Shown piece by piece: positions 1 to 13,895 of a stretch of 64,000 nucleotides of DNA. Origin of the DNA: Stercorarius parasiticus (Eukaryota > Chordata > Aves > Charadriiformes > Stercorariidae); assembly GCA_013396915.1 (NCBI GenBank), contig VWZL01000808.1, positions 310,001-374,000 of the forward strand, given 5' to 3'. The translations under genes and the position numbers were made by a program. Below the pieces are notes generated by a model. The model saw nothing but the letters and a program-made list of their open reading frames with translations. It was not told where the DNA came from and ran no database searches. The first letter of the stretch is position 1. Each line of letters begins with the position of its first letter.

Positions 1-1094
1 AAGGTTCTTACGATGAATCGGAATTGGATGTATTTTTATATTCCTGTAGTGTATTGTAACATCCTTCCAGAAAAAGAATAATTGAGTAGTGGAGAGGAGA
101 CGGTAGATAAAGCAGGGAAGTGATAGTGTGAGCTAGAGGAAGTATAGTCTGTTGCCGAGTGTATCTCCCCTAATTCAGGGAGTCTCTACCACAAAAAGTG
201 TATTTGTTACTATGAGGAAGGGCAGGATATTTTGGTTACTTGATTATTTTTACAGGTGTTTTCATTGATTCTCTGGGTCTCTTGTTCCATTTCATTATTA
301 AGGTTTCTGGTCCCTCATAATTTCTGCACGGTGTTCTCTTCTGTGTTTTGGTTCATCTATTTGGATGCAGTAATTATCTCTTTAATTGGGAACATCTTGT
401 GTATTGTTAGGAAAATTAGTTGAAGGATAGCATTAGCAGTTTCATTTGAACTCCGTTGTTTTTCCTGGTTGTCTATAAAAAAAATACTGGTTTTTCTTGA
501 TGCATCAGATGGGTAACAGTTCTGTGTGCTGCCAGATGCTTGCAGCTCCGCAGAACAGCTAGGTTTGTAAATTATAGAAGCTCTTGGTTTTGTTTTCATG
601 GCTGCGTTTGCTTGAATGCTGTTTAATTTCCCTTCAAAACTTGGGCTAAACCTACTGTGTTTTTACCTGAAATGACTTTCCCCTTCAATGATTATGTTGA
701 TACTTACAAAATACTCACCGGTTTCCCCACTGTTCTTATAAAAAAAAAAAAAAATTGCAAGAAAGCCTGTAAAGTATTCATATAGGATGTTTATGCTTAC
801 CAGAGAAATGTAAATGTTAAATAGATTGGCAACAAGATTTCTTTACAATGCTTGGTTGTTGGACTTGATTATTCTAACACACTATTCTATTACAGTGTTT
901 ACTTAAACAAAGTTATAGTGACATGAAAGCAGTGGAGCTAGGTGACGGATTGGAACAAATTGTAGCCATATGGTTAATCATATATTTCTTTCTCTTCATC
1001 CATATTAGGTTTGTCTGACTTGTAAAGTATAAACTAACTTTACTAAATGAAACGTATGGTGCGGGATAAACTGTTTCTGACTTCATCTCCTTAG
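1..1094 (+). other. KIF16B: KIF16B intron (3' part)
   Basis: This is the tail of the intron before the first exon in the window. It ends in a pyrimidine-rich stretch and TTAG at 1091-1094. It holds a short poly-A run near 740-753 and no exon or repeat that I recognise. Confidence 0.85.
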
Positions 1095-1270
1095 CTATTT
1101 CACCTGCTGATGTCAATTATGGAGAAACTTTAAGTACACTTCGCTATGCAAATAGAGCCAAAAACATCATCAACAAGCCTACTATTAATGAGGATCCTAA
1201 CGTCAAACTGATCCGTGAGCTGAGAGCTGAAATAGCCCGATTAAAAGCCCTGCTTGCTCAAGGGAATCAG
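1095..1270 (+). CDS. KIF16B: KIF16B exon: end of kinesin motor domain and neck linker
   Basis: The exon encodes 58 complete codons after a split alanine codon (last two bases CT here). Translation begins [20 protein letters not shown], the signature of the last conserved part of the kinesin motor head (the ETLSTLRYA helix), followed by [15 protein letters not shown], the neck-linker region typical of kinesin-3. It continues into a charged helix ([18 protein letters not shown]) that begins the neck coil. The acceptor is TTAG at 1091-1094, the donor GTTAGC from 1271, and the exon ends in phase 0. ATP- and switch-region motifs belong to upstream exons not present here. Confidence 0.97.
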
Positions 1271-3154
1271 GTTAGCTTTACTTGAAATTTATGTGTAATT
1301 TTCCTTGAGTTATAACATCTATTTCTAGAATGTGATGAGATAATTATCTTTCATTATATTGATTTGAGTAAACAAGCTCTGTGGGGCTATGAATGAATAT
1401 TATTTTCCTGATTGAATCAGTTTCCGTATGGCCAGTAGATTGCCCCTTTTAACATAAGGGGGAAAAATTGTCATCCCAAAGCCTTTAGCTTTCTCTTAAT
1501 ATAATCAGAGCTTGATTGCAGTGTGCTGCGGAGCAGTCACCACAGCATAAGGAGGTTGAGTGGTACCATATTTCCTGGGTCTAGCCTGGTAGATTGAAGA
1601 GGTACTTTATCTAGTACCTTAAAAGAAGTAGAAGATAAAGTATTTAAGATACGTAAATATAAAAAGTAGGAGTATGGATGGGTTTGAACAATAAATTTTA
1701 TTTGTGTTTGGCTGCACAGTGTATTAGAAAGCAAGTAACGTGCTAAATATGAGAAAGTATTTTCAGTGGTGGTGTAAGAAAATGTGTCACGCTATACTTC
1801 TTTTGTGCGATTGTCTTTCTTACGCTTCTATCAGTATTAGCCACTATAAACATTTGCTGCACAAGCTCAGTTAGCCTTAATTTATCCTCTGTTTCCAGGA
1901 TGGTGAAACCAAGCTAACAATAAGGAATATGCAATTGGCTCAGGCCAGTCCTCTCTTCTAAATAATGTCGCTCAGGACTGCTAGATTTCATACTTGAGCA
2001 AATGCTATTTGGAAGTATCTGAAATGGTACTTCAGATTTATTTCTAGAACTATCTAATTTTATTTGAGGTAGGCTGTGCAATCTGAAATACCAGTTCACC
2101 ATAGGCTGTTTTTAATGGAAGGCTCGACTTGATGCTATAAAACATTTGCTGAAAAAGGAGACGGGACCACAGTTGGAAGCAGTAATAGGTATTGTGGATG
2201 ATTGGAGAGCTCTGCTTTGCTAAAAACAATTAGAAAACTCTTTATGGGGTTGAATTACTGTATTATACTTGGGTTTCTCCTGTATTCTTTGGGAGGAGAA
2301 AATTAATTTATTTTCGAAATATGGTTTGATTTAGAGTTAGCAAAGTTAGGTGTAACTTGGACCCCTTTGAAGATCTAATGCTTTGACCTAGTTCTGAGCT
2401 GTAAAACAGTGGATATCACAAAATAAATCTGTTTCAGTTGTAGGATGTGATAGATGTCTGTGTGGGAGACAATAGAGAACCTGCTTATGTTAATTGAATT
2501 TGTGATGGCTGATAAAACAGCAGGTGGTGTTATGTATGCACAGTAGAATATAAATCTCTGTGTAATTTCTTTTGCGGCTTTCCTTTATATTCCCAGAATA
2601 TACTGTATCGCAAATGCTTATGTAGATCACTGAAGATACTGGCTACCAAAATATAGTACTGGATTCAGTGTAGGAGGTCACATAACAATGAGTATTATTT
2701 GTGTGCGCACATGTTCATAGTAGCTTTCCTTTTCTAAGGACAGTTACCCTTATTAAAGATAAGTAGTATACATATGTTTTATAGCAAAATGGTTAACTGT
2801 TGACGCATGATAAATTTTCACGTTTAACAGAAATGTAAAGATAGATGTATCAGGAACTACCTGTTACAAACTCGTGTCCCGTTTTAGTGTGTGCATGTGC
2901 GGCAATGCGTATGCATAGTGAATGAAAATAGTACTCCAAAATGATGATTTGTATGCGAAATATCTGCTTTGACAAGATTTCGATTACTCTGTTTACAGTA
3001 TTTCAAGGTAAAATGATGTGTTGGAGTTTAAAATGCTTCATCCTAAGTAAACAAATAAGTTGAACAATTGCATTTCTTTCATTTGATTCCAGCAGAAATT
3101 ATTACCTTTTCGCTTCCTTTTTAACTTGATGATGTTTACTTTTTATGATTTTAG
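1271..3154 (+). other. KIF16B: KIF16B intron
   Basis: An AT-rich intron with no recognised repeat or RNA gene. The open frames in it are short and show no family resemblance. Confidence 0.85.
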
Positions 3155-3220
3155 ATTGCACTCTTGGATTCTCCAACAGCTTTAAGTATGGAAGAAAAGC
3201 TTCAGCAGAATGAAGCGAGG
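3155..3220 (+). CDS. KIF16B: KIF16B exon: post-motor neck segment
   Basis: This is a 22-codon exon with phase 0 at both ends. It reads IALLDSPTALSMEEKLQQNE then AR, which follows the neck of KIF16B directly after the preceding exon. The acceptor is TTTTAG and the donor GTGAGT, a strong consensus. The segment is charged and predicted helical, and would link the motor to the FHA domain. Confidence 0.95.
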
Positions 3221-5552
3221 GTGAGTTATAATTTCATAATACAGTTTTTAAACACAAAAAAAGGAAAGGATGAGGGTCTGGATGCAAGAGTCTTGGTAAT
3301 TTTCAGTTGGGGTTTGTTTTTTTTTTTTTGATACATAACTAAATTTTCTTCCACCAAACAACATTTTCTGGTGCTTTTTTTTTTTAAAAAAAAACACACC
3401 ACCTGTGTGAACTTGAAATTTTGTTATCCTACTAATGTAAGATAACATAGCTAAGAACAATGTATATCTTGATATTTGTATAACAGTTGTAATTAATGAA
3501 AATATTTGTTCTCAGGCCAGCTTTCTTACTAACAAAGTATGTTTATAAATAGAATAGAGAGGGAAAAGCCACTAAATCAGAGTAATCAGTAACCAGTAAT
3601 CACAGTTACAAAGCATTTAGTGTGCAGAAAATACAGTAAAAGATTTATGGGTAAAATGGTCAACTCTCTGTTACGTTTTCAAGTAATCAATAACTTGTGG
3701 GGTAGGCTTTCAGAAAATTTCAGTCTTTAAATCTGGTATGTACAAATACGTTCAGTGCCTAATTAGCTGTGTTTTTTTGCGGAGGGTATAAGATCTAGGT
3801 GAGTGTACTTCATGGTGTGTCTCACGCCATTTTCTTTTAATAATCCAGCTGGGAAAAATTCCCAGACAGTTTAGATACACTCATAGGGTCCAAAACAATA
3901 TAGATGTAACGGTACTCTCATTTCTCTTAATTTGAAATCTTTCATTCTTCATTCTATCATTCTGTGTTAATTCCTTTCTATGTACGCGCCTGTCTTTAAA
4001 GCCTACTGCAAACTGTTTTGGAAAAATAGTTTTACTCAGACTTTGAAAGAGAAAGAAAGACTTTGAAAGTATTTGAAATCACACGGCTACATGGCAGCAA
4101 ATTTATATACTAATGTATTTAGTTATGAATATTGTCAACAAGATGCCAATCCAATGTAGATACGATGTCTTTAAAAAAAAATAAATAGGGGCTTTTTAGC
4201 TAGTTTAAATAGTAAGGTTTATGCTGGCACTGCTCAGACCTTTACAATTAGCGAATGAATGCATTGCTTTGAGAATCTCATTTTAAGTAATTGGTACGGT
4301 ATCTGTCTGCGCTTCTCAGGATTCCCATTGGTAATACCAGTTTTAAAGACATGTCGAAATACTTTTCAGTGAAATGATACTTCAAAAATGAAGTTCATGA
4401 CAAAAATGGACAAAGTACGTGTATTGGTATAAACCATAGCTGCAAAGTAGACTCCAGGCTTCCCCGTAACACAAGTTTCAGCTGGGAACGCATTTTACAA
4501 CTCTGTAGTGTGTGTAGGAACCCTTACTGTGTTGTATTCAATAATGAAAGTAGGACCCGCATAACCGTAGCACGAAACTTCAGTTACAAATTGTTTGGTG
4601 TTTTTTTTTTCATATTCATCCTAGGTTTTAAAATGTTTTTATCTGAATCGGAGATGAATGATAATATTGTTAGTATGGGTAGCATGCTTTTATTTTTGTT
4701 TAAGCTTTTTATTTTATTTAAAGCTTTTATCTAAGTGTAGCTGAGTAATGTAAACCGCTGACTATGTGCTAATTAGAGTATGTTATTCATGCTTGTCCTG
4801 CTCAGAAATGCTGGTCCTTCTGTGTGGGGAGTATATTGAGCATATTTTATTATCTTTTGTCAGCCTCATTAGAAGGTTATGTGATTACTATTTATGATAA
4901 TTACAATAGACGTAATTACCGAAAATTCTTAGTAGATATTGCAGTGGTTATAGCTTTTTTATAATTTAATGAATGCAATAATTAATTTGTTTAGACAGAT
5001 CTAAAGACTTTATCACCATATTTAAATTACCTGACAAATATGTGGTAGCTTTCTTTAATGACTTGATTTGTCCTTGTATAAGACGAATGTTTAAAGGATT
5101 TCTGAGCGATAGAAATTGTTCTAGTGTGGTGAATAGACTTAGGATTTCTTTGATCTTTTCAATTATTTTTTGTTTTAACGTTCTGATTAGCAGCGCTAGG
5201 ACTGATACGATGCATTGAAAGATGTATTTACTTTTCTCTGTTGAAATCTTGAGATGCAGGTGAAAAGAGAGAAGCTTCTTTACTTCCCATTGATTAATTT
5301 GCAGCTGATCTGCAAAGACAGCTGGGATAGCAGGTTGAAGGTAGCAAATGTGGAGATGTTCTGATGAGTTTTTGTCCTACAGTGGTTTTATTTGTAAAGT
5401 AATAAAGGGACATAGCTGGTTTGTTTGGGGTTTGGTTTTTTTTTTCAGCTTTTTGCAGTTGAAGTGAATACATATAACAAGATTGTGTATGTTTTTACAA
5501 GTCTATGTATTTAATTCCTGCACAGAAATCTGGTGATTTTAAAAACGAAAGA

Positions 5553-5582
5553 GTGAGTGTGTGTGTGTATATATATGTATAT
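5553..5582. repeat. (GT)n/(AT)n microsatellite
   Basis: A run of GT dinucleotides passes into AT dinucleotides within the intron. It is short and simple. Confidence 0.9.
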
Positions 5583-5884
5583 TCTATTTACTGGGATTAT
5601 GATTCCAAGTCAGACAGAGCTTTCAGGTGGATCTGCCTGAAGCACACTGTATGCACTGCTTTCTAAAAAAAAATCTGAAAGACTCTGAAATGAAAAGATC
5701 CTTTACTGATACGGAAGCTGTGGAAGTTAACTTATGAGATGGACAACTAGACGAGTAGGAAAAGCAGGACATAAGCTAAGTGCTCACCCCCAGCGCTCTC
5801 CCTGTCTGTAATTTGCAAGCAGCTTCTCACTTCTGTGCTGATTTTTAACTAAGTTAGATTTTGATCTGTGCTGATTTCAACCAC

Positions 5885-5992
5885 ATAGTGCTTAGTGATA
5901 TGGTTTAGTGATGGTTTTTGTCAGAGTTAGGTTGATGGTTGGACTAGATGATCTGAAAGGTCCCTTCCAACCTGGGCGATTCCATGATTCTA
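5885..5992 (+). mobile_element. CR1 LINE 3'-end fragment
   Basis: The stretch has the diagnostic CR1 tail: GGTTGGACTAGATGATCT, then GGTCCCTTCCAACCT, ending in the CCATGATTCTA form of the 3' repeat. It is 5'-truncated and non-coding, in sense orientation relative to the host gene. The left edge is approximate. Confidence 0.9.
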
Positions 5993-6474
5993 AGGGTGTG
6001 ATTACTAAGTTGCAGCAAACTTTGCTCTGATTCTTTCCTGAAGGCTGCCTTCTTCCTCTGCATGCCATTCTCTGGAGGGTATTTTAGCTTGACCATGCCT
6101 ACCTGCACTTTTGGAAAGGGGCTGTCATCTTGTTACAGTGAAGGGATCAATTTGTGGCAGCAGACTTTGTCGGACTGATGAAGCACTGCGTGGAATTATT
6201 CCATTCCTTTGAAAATGCCTGCCGTTATTTGAAGTGGCTGTCCCTCTCCTTTGTTTCATTTAAAACTATAAGTAAGGATTTTGTGATTTTTTCCTTTTTG
6301 AGAGAGAGAAATTGTAGGTACGACCACTTATTGCAGGAGCAGCAGTGCTCTTCTAGGTGTTTAAGTATTAAACTTCGTGAAGAATTGTGCAAATACTTAG
6401 TACTTCTCTGAGAATGCGTTACCAAGGACTTTAGAAGAGATGTGATTTTTTCCAATATTTGTTTTCTTTTATAG

Positions 6475-6534
6475 GTACAAGAACTGACCAAAGAGTGGAC
6501 AAATAAGTGGAATGAAACTCAAGATATTCTGAAA
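6475..6534 (+). CDS. KIF16B: KIF16B exon: neck helix
   Basis: This is a 20-codon phase-0 exon reading VQELTKEWTNKWNETQDILK. The ELTKEWTNKW motif is a well-conserved kinesin-3 element just before the FHA domain. The acceptor is ATAG and the donor GTAAGA. The next exon is 25.7 kb away. Confidence 0.96.
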
Positions 6535-9500
6535 GTAAGAAAAATAAATTTTCAACTTGGCATTTGAACTAGCCTTAGAGTTTTTCCTTCAAAAAAAAGG
6601 TTCCTGTTCTAAGTCACCTTCTTTGGCTTTTTTAATAACGCAGACTTTTCTCAGCCTTGCTTTGGTTTATTCCAAAGAATTAGGTTTTTGATAGATTTTA
6701 AGACTAAATATTCATGCACAGTGGAATTCTAATAAGATTTAAAATAATTATTAATAAAAATGAGCACAGCTCTTTTCTTCACCATAATGACCTCAGTGTA
6801 AAACAGCTTCTCTCTTACAAATCTTTAAAATACTGAATGTTTTTTCTTGAGTTGCAAATGGAGCAAACCTTGGGGGAGCACAAGTGGATCCGTCATCCCC
6901 TTGGTGTTTGTGTTGTATGAACAAGACCTGCGAATAATCACCATTTGTGTTACATTGGGTATCTCAGTGAACGCAGTGCATAACGGATCGATTTTTGGGT
7001 TGGCCTTCGGATTCACGTTTCAGGCAGAAATGTCTTGTAAAGTTGAAAACCAGCTTTAAATGGGATTTCTGCAGTTGAATCTTCACATGTTCAATACAGA
7101 TCCAAGGGGCAACTTGGTGATTTCCGTGCTATGGTTTTTGCATGATGTAGACTGAGGCTCCTGTCTTCTCTGCCTCTCGGTTTGCCTCTCAGCTGTCCAG
7201 TTGTACCGGTAGGATTTTACGTTAGCATTTGGCTTGCGATTATTCTGAGGTAATATGGTTCTATAGACGCATACATACATGCATTCACACACACAGAGAA
7301 GAGTCATTCCTGCAATTTCTTTTCCATAACGTAGGCTAACATTTTTTGTTGCCAAATGTTTTAAGTATTTTGAAAACAAAGCTTGAGCTTTCATGACTTG
7401 CTGTATATGCTGAACATAAACTTGTTTGGAGTACAATTCAAGCAAGCATTTAGAAGTAATTTTTTTAATTCTCCTTATCGCTGGTCTGAGACTTGTTTTC
7501 TGCAGTTGTTTTGCTGTATATCACTTTTTGATTCCTTTAATTTATTTATTTATTTTTTTAAGTTCACTTCCATGTCTTTTATCTGACTTCCAAATAAGTT
7601 GAATGGCTCTATGCTTAAAAGTAAAAATAAAGCACCAATAGCATAGAGAACAGAGCAGGGCTAGTAACTGCCTGGCAGATGGCGTGACAGAATGGACTGT
7701 TTAATGTCTGTCCAGATACGGAACTGGGAATTGCCATTTGCATATTCCTCTGAGATCTTTTGAGTCTAACTTTTCGTTATTTTGTTATTTTGAAGCATTT
7801 ATAGGTACATAGAACTTTATTAATCCTCTCTTTGCTCGGATCTGGATTGTGGAGGTCATTGTCACATGGAGAATTTGTGAATTTTGGTCGGTTGTGAAAG
7901 TGAATGTGATGTAGCGTATGGGAAGTTCTTAAAGCTTTATGTTGGAATTGTACTGATTCTTCCACAGAGATTACAGAATTGTAGGAGGTGTTAACTGAAC
8001 AATTCATGTAAACAAGGGAAAGCTGCATTTGTTAAATAGCTGCATATAAAGGACTTAGACACAGGAGCTGTAATTGTACTCTTCTGGTACAGAGCTTTTG
8101 TTAGTCTAATTCATAGGGCTTCTCTGTGTTGCACTTTTATATGCTGATATTTGAGTACATGAACATAACTTGTATTTCACTTTTGGGTTAAAGGCAGTTG
8201 ATAAAACTTTCTTGGCCCCAAAAAATTGAGACTCTGCAGAAGATTTCTTGGCTGTACTGTGTTATTTTACACCATTTTACTGAAGCTATCCATATTTTTA
8301 TTCACTTCTTGTTTAACGATTCCCGAAATCCCTGCCAGCATACAAGTGGAAAAGGGCTTTTTCGAAGTTTGCTGGGCTGAGTAGCTAGAAAGCTGATTTT
8401 AAACTACAGAGAGCAGTGGTGTTTCTTGTAATGGACTCTCCCTACAAGTTCCCCGGCTTTTTTGCTTTGTTATTGATGTACCCCCTTTTTCATACAGAGA
8501 CCGTACACATTGTTCATTTGTAAAACTAGAACGTCTTGGCACCCTATGAGAAATGAGACTGTCTTCATACGTCCACCTCGCTGTGGTCACAACTGCAACT
8601 TTTTCCATGCCATAATCCAGTAACTTTCAGGACATTCTTCATTGAGGTACTTAGAACTTCGGGCTTGTATTTATGTTTAAAACCTCCTTCTCCTTGCCTC
8701 CCCCTGGGCTTGCAGTCCTGAGATAGTTGCTGCCTTTCAGTTCCTGCCCTGCAGGGGACTTGGAGAATTAATAACCTTTTGCTTTTCGGTCCCTAACACC
8801 TTTTGCTCCAGATCTTTTAGGCAGTGGATTTTGAAAATTCATGTAAACAGCTACCTATTACCTATTCATATATGCCTGCCAGATGCAAGTGTGCTCGCTA
8901 GGAGCCGAATGGGATTTCCTACTCTATTATATGTAGTTATGCATTTTCACACTAAGTTCTAAATATCAGAGTTCACACGGTTTTGAATTGTTCTCACAGG
9001 CTGATGGGAAAATCTGTTAGTGTTTAAATCCAAAATAATTGAAAGGATTTTGCATAAGCTTTGTAAAATACAGGAAGGGCGTGCTGATGTCTTCCATTAG
9101 ATCAACAGATACTGCTGGAAAAAGTTACCTGGCTTTTACTGAATACAGTGCTTTCATCTGGCCTGACAAAGAAGTGATGCATACTGTTTTGCAGGGAAGG
9201 TGTTCCTCCAACTTGTTCACTCTTGCCAGTTAATTTGAACCTTGTTTTAAGTTAGACCAGCAACATCTAAATGCTACCTTGAAAATAATTCATAGAGAAT
9301 GGAAATGCTATCCAGCTAGAAAATACCGAGGAAGAGAGGATACCGCGTGAAGGCAAGCTTTGGATCAAAAGTATTTGGCAGCTTAAAATTCAATTATTTC
9401 AGTAGGCACAGTGCCATTTCTGCAGCTGACACGTACACCCTAATATTCTTCCTTATTTCTCCTTGTAGCAGAAATCTCCTCTGACATTTGTCTCTATGTA

Positions 9501-12500
9501 GCTCACCAGAAGTTACGTCTTTCCATCACAGTGTACGTCTTTAGACTGGGTATGTTGGAGTATCCTGTCTTTAAATGGTGTCAGTTCTGGATTTAGTTCA
9601 GAGTCTGTATGGCTCAATGTCATTATTAGCTGTGAACATCTGGTATAATTTTTCACCTACACTGTTGTCAGATTGGACGTGTCTTGGGCTGGTGATGGTA
9701 GTATTGATAGTACGCGCTCTTTCTTTCCTATATTTCGAAGAAGCCCAAATCCTCCCCTTTTCCTCATGCAAAGGTTAGGGCACTGCATACATTGGGGTGT
9801 TGAATTTGTGCTGACTCCACATGAAGTATTCTTTAGTGGGTAGCGCGGCAGCTTCTTGGTGGTGTTAATCTCTCTGAAGCGCCAAGCAGTGTTTCCAGTG
9901 GTGGTGTGGGTTTCAGCCTTGACCTCCTCACTATCATACAACGTGACACTCCAACCTCACTAACCTAGTATTGCAATCTGTCCCCTGTCCCTCTTTTTTA
10001 ATCAAAGGGAGGATGTTTTAATGCTAAATAAACTTTAATAAGCATGTGGAATGATGCTTCAGCACTGGGTAAAATACTACATTGAAAACCAAGGCACTAG
10101 TGTTTGATTTGAAGTCCGTAGGCTTTGGGTTATTTCCTGAAATGTCACCAGCTGTCAAAAAATAGCACTCTACAAACCGGCACTGCTTTACATTGCTTCT
10201 TTATCTTCAGGTGTCTTGCAACTTCAGCACTTATTTAACTCTAGGATTTTGCTTTCATCTCACTCTCATTGAATCTTCCTATGGATTTTTTTTTCCCCTT
10301 CTGTTAATGTTCTTCCGTACACATCCCTGAGAAGAGGAGGAAGACGGAAGAAAAACTGTTTGCTCTTTTCCTTAGTTGTATTCCTTTTTGTATTGTTCTG
10401 TTAAAGATCAATCCTGGGGTCTATAATTTTTTTGGGTGCTTTCTAAGATGTTAGGTAACCTATCCAACTTTCGATTTTTCTCTTTCTTTGAGGCTTTAAT
10501 TGGTACAAAACTACTTTTGATGTGGCTGCTACATTTGGCTGCGTGCATTGTCATTCTCCTAGAGATCTTTTTTCTTATACCGGCACCTTATTTTTGTCAT
10601 CTTTTGTGCATGTTCCAATTTCTTTCGCTAACCTTTAGCAGCTTTTATATTAATCTTCTTAAAATGTGTACTCCTTTATATAATTCTCTGCTGTTTTTTC
10701 TTCCCAGCTTTCTTTTAAATTTCTTCTCCCCTTTACTGGTGGTGTAGAAATTGGTTTGACTTTTAGCTTTTGCCTTCTTTGATGTATGTCATTTGGACCT
10801 AGCGTTAAGGTATTTAGATGCTTTTTTTTTTTTTAGTTTCAAGTAGATTTAGAGTTACCTTTTATTTCGTTATCCTGTTGTTTCATTCTCATCACGTCAT
10901 TAGCTTTGTGTGTCAGAGCTCAACTGATGTCAAAGGATGCAGAGAGATCTGCCTTCTCAGAGTCTATTAAAGAACAGGGTCTTTTTTTTTTTTTGGTGTG
11001 TGTGTGTCTAACTCTCATGATCAATAGTTTAACTAGTAGCTGCTTCAACTGGCTTTGTCCTGTTGGATTCAGTGACACGGCTTTGCTTTCATCAATAATA
11101 CTAATTCTGCTGCAGTACTTTACCGCATGTTGTGTAAATACGTTATTGAACGCTGTTGATTTGGTCTTTTTCTTTTCGGTGCCCCTTTGGTTGAGTACTG
11201 GTTAATAGTACATTTTTATGGCTTAACAATGGTGGTTGCTACCTGGGGAAGAAAACTCTTGCTAGCTTGTCTATCTTCAAGCATTAACATGTACCTTTTT
11301 TTTTTTTAATATCACGTCTTTTTTGGGGGGAGATGAAATACTCTTGATTTGCCATGATGAATAAATACAGACTAATACCAAACAGTTCTTTTTGTAGACA
11401 TGCTTGTCTAAACAGGGGAATTTTCTTTCTTTAGGAACCTCAGCTATACCTAGGAAAGACACTAGAAGACGAAAACTCAAAGTAATTGTGTTGCTCTTTA
11501 TGTGGTGCTGATTAGGGTGGCAGAAGCTAAAAGATTTTGATTTTAATAATTTCCTTTCCGTGCTGGCTTGTATACCGTAGTGAACTCTGTCAAGAGCTGC
11601 TTGCCGTGTTCAATATAAATGCTGTATTTGTCTACATTTATTTGCATTTCCAGATCATTTTAAAACCACAGTTGCTGAATGGTATTTAAACACTATTATC
11701 TCAGTTCTTCAGCCTGTAAGGCTGGGCATACATCACCATTTTCCTCGTTTATGCCTTTTTGTTACTTCCTATTAACCTTGACTGGCTTCTCTCCTTTTCT
11801 CACTTATTTTGTGTTCTACCCCAGTACCTTGCCCTTACATGGGCGTTTGTTTTCTTCATTCTTTCATGTCTTTGTTTTAACAACCTCAGTCCTCAGCTGA
11901 AAAGTGCTCTCAATTAACACCTCCTACTTTCACATAAAATTCTTGTCGCCTAAATCTGCTTTTTGATGGCTGTAGGATAGAGAAGCTGTGCAAGCTCTTG
12001 GGCTCCTGAAGAACAAACTGTAGAACTCTTTAAAAGTACTTACAGCATCACTAATTATGATGATAGTTATAACCATGGCATGTGCTGCTTGCCATAAAAC
12101 CAGTACGTGTGACACTTCCCCGTTCAATGTCCTTAGTGACCAGCAAAATCTTGTGGCTTGTGTGCCTATTCCATAGTAAGATTACTAGAAGTTTAGGAAC
12201 CGAATGCATAATATAGTTGTCCTAGATCACTAATAAATAGCTGGGTTGGTTTGTTTGTTTGTTTTTTTAAATTTAGAAATATATGAATTACATAGAATTA
12301 TCTGCTGAACAAAAAATACATCTTGATATTTATAACTGTTTGTATCAACCTAATCATTTTACCATTGGGTAATTTGGGTATTGGAAAATGGCATATTACG
12401 AAGTTTTTGCAAAAGGCGCCAACATAAGGTTTAATCCTGCCCTTAAAAAGTGCTCGTGGCTTTTTAAGACTTCTGGCCACTTGCCTTTGGAACGTAGGTC

Positions 12501-13808
12501 CTAAAATGGCTGTACTTACAGGCTGAATGGAAAAAAAAAAGCGAGTTAGAGGAATGGTATATGATGTATACATGATACTGTATTTCAACTGTTCATTTTC
12601 GGCTTTGGCATATGTGTTTATTTGTATGTTTGGCAGGAATAACACTTGTTTCTAAGGGTTTTTTCACATTTCAGTAAGTGAATCATTTTTGTAAAATTGT
12701 TGCTAGTTAGACATGTTGGTGTTGCATTTTGGTTAGAATGTCTGTTGCTGGCTGTGTTTGAAGCACAACTGTGTACTTTTCACGGGAAACTTAAATCTGT
12801 ACTTTTGTTTGAACAAATTTTACTTGTTATTTTATAACTCCTTCTATTTGTCATCTCTATTAGACAACACTCATTGTGTGCTTCCAGTTTTTGTTTCCTT
12901 TCTACAAACTGTGTCTTCTGCTTGAATTTTGAAGAAAGAGATTTAAAAATTGCTGCAAAATTAGAATGGGATTGCATATCCATGGAGCTGGCAGAAAGGA
13001 TTTTAAGTCAGATGTTACTGCTGAATTTGCTTTCTTTTAGACAAGTTGATAGAATAAATAGAATAACAGCTCGGTTCCTAGGGAAGTTTGCTTTCTCAAC
13101 AATTGTTTGCCCTCCAACAATGTTGTAATATATGTACATTTATCAAACTGAACTTGTATGGAAAGGAAAAATGCGCATTTGCATTAAATAACCTCTTATT
13201 AACATCTTATGCTTAATAGGATTCCCTTCAGCTGGCTTGTGAATGTTGTGCAGAAGACAAGATACTAAGAAAGTTTTAAAAGGGCTGAGGTTAATTATTC
13301 TTGGCTATCTCAGTCAGAAATCACACAATGAATGAAAATAACTTCTCTTTCTCTAGAAGCCTGTTCCAATGTGGTTTTTGTGTCTTGCACTAGATGTCAC
13401 TGTAGATACAAAAATCAGGTTCTTCTGCATGCTTAATTCAGATTGAATTCAGATCTTTTAAGGCAAAACGATTTGCAATATCTTGACTTTCATTGCTGTT
13501 TGGATCTACTAAAATAACGTTATGAGAATGCCAAAGCATTGGTTTAGGAGCAAGTCCCGAAGAACTCGAGTAACTGTTTTGACAGAAACGCTTCTGAACA
13601 ACACTTCAGGTGTGGGATGCACTGTAAGGTCATTATGTACATTCAAAATTATTTCAACTATTTATCAGTGCACTTTTCAACTCTCTTGTTGAAATGACGG
13701 TGTATCTAGAATGTTTGACAAATTACTTTAGCTAAAGCCTTTAAAACATATTTATTTGCTTAACTTTGTTGTTGCTCTGATATTTTAGGGATATAAAGAA
13801 CAGTTTCT

Positions 13809-13895
13809 GGGAGAGGTAATATCTTTTATTTGACCAGGTAGTATAGTTGAGAAAGCAAACAGGCTTTTGGACACCCGGATCTTTCACCAGGCCAC
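13809..13895. repeat. Probable ancient amniote interspersed repeat fragment
   Basis: The stretch with GAGAGGTAATATCTTTTATT, a 'gaccag...tatagttgagaaag' middle and CAGGCTTTTGGAC resembles a dispersed non-autonomous repeat seen widely in turtles, crocodilians and, degraded, in other amniotes (core idea: GGTAATATCTTTTATTGGACCAAC ... AGACAAGCTTTTG). The match is from memory and imperfect, and family and strand are not assigned. Confidence 0.45.

Larger units (their letters stand above)
3221..6474 (+). other. KIF16B: KIF16B intron
   Basis: A 3.3-kb intron. It contains a GT/AT microsatellite (5553-5582) and a CR1 3'-end fragment (about 5885-5992), listed separately. I see no exon. Confidence 0.85.
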
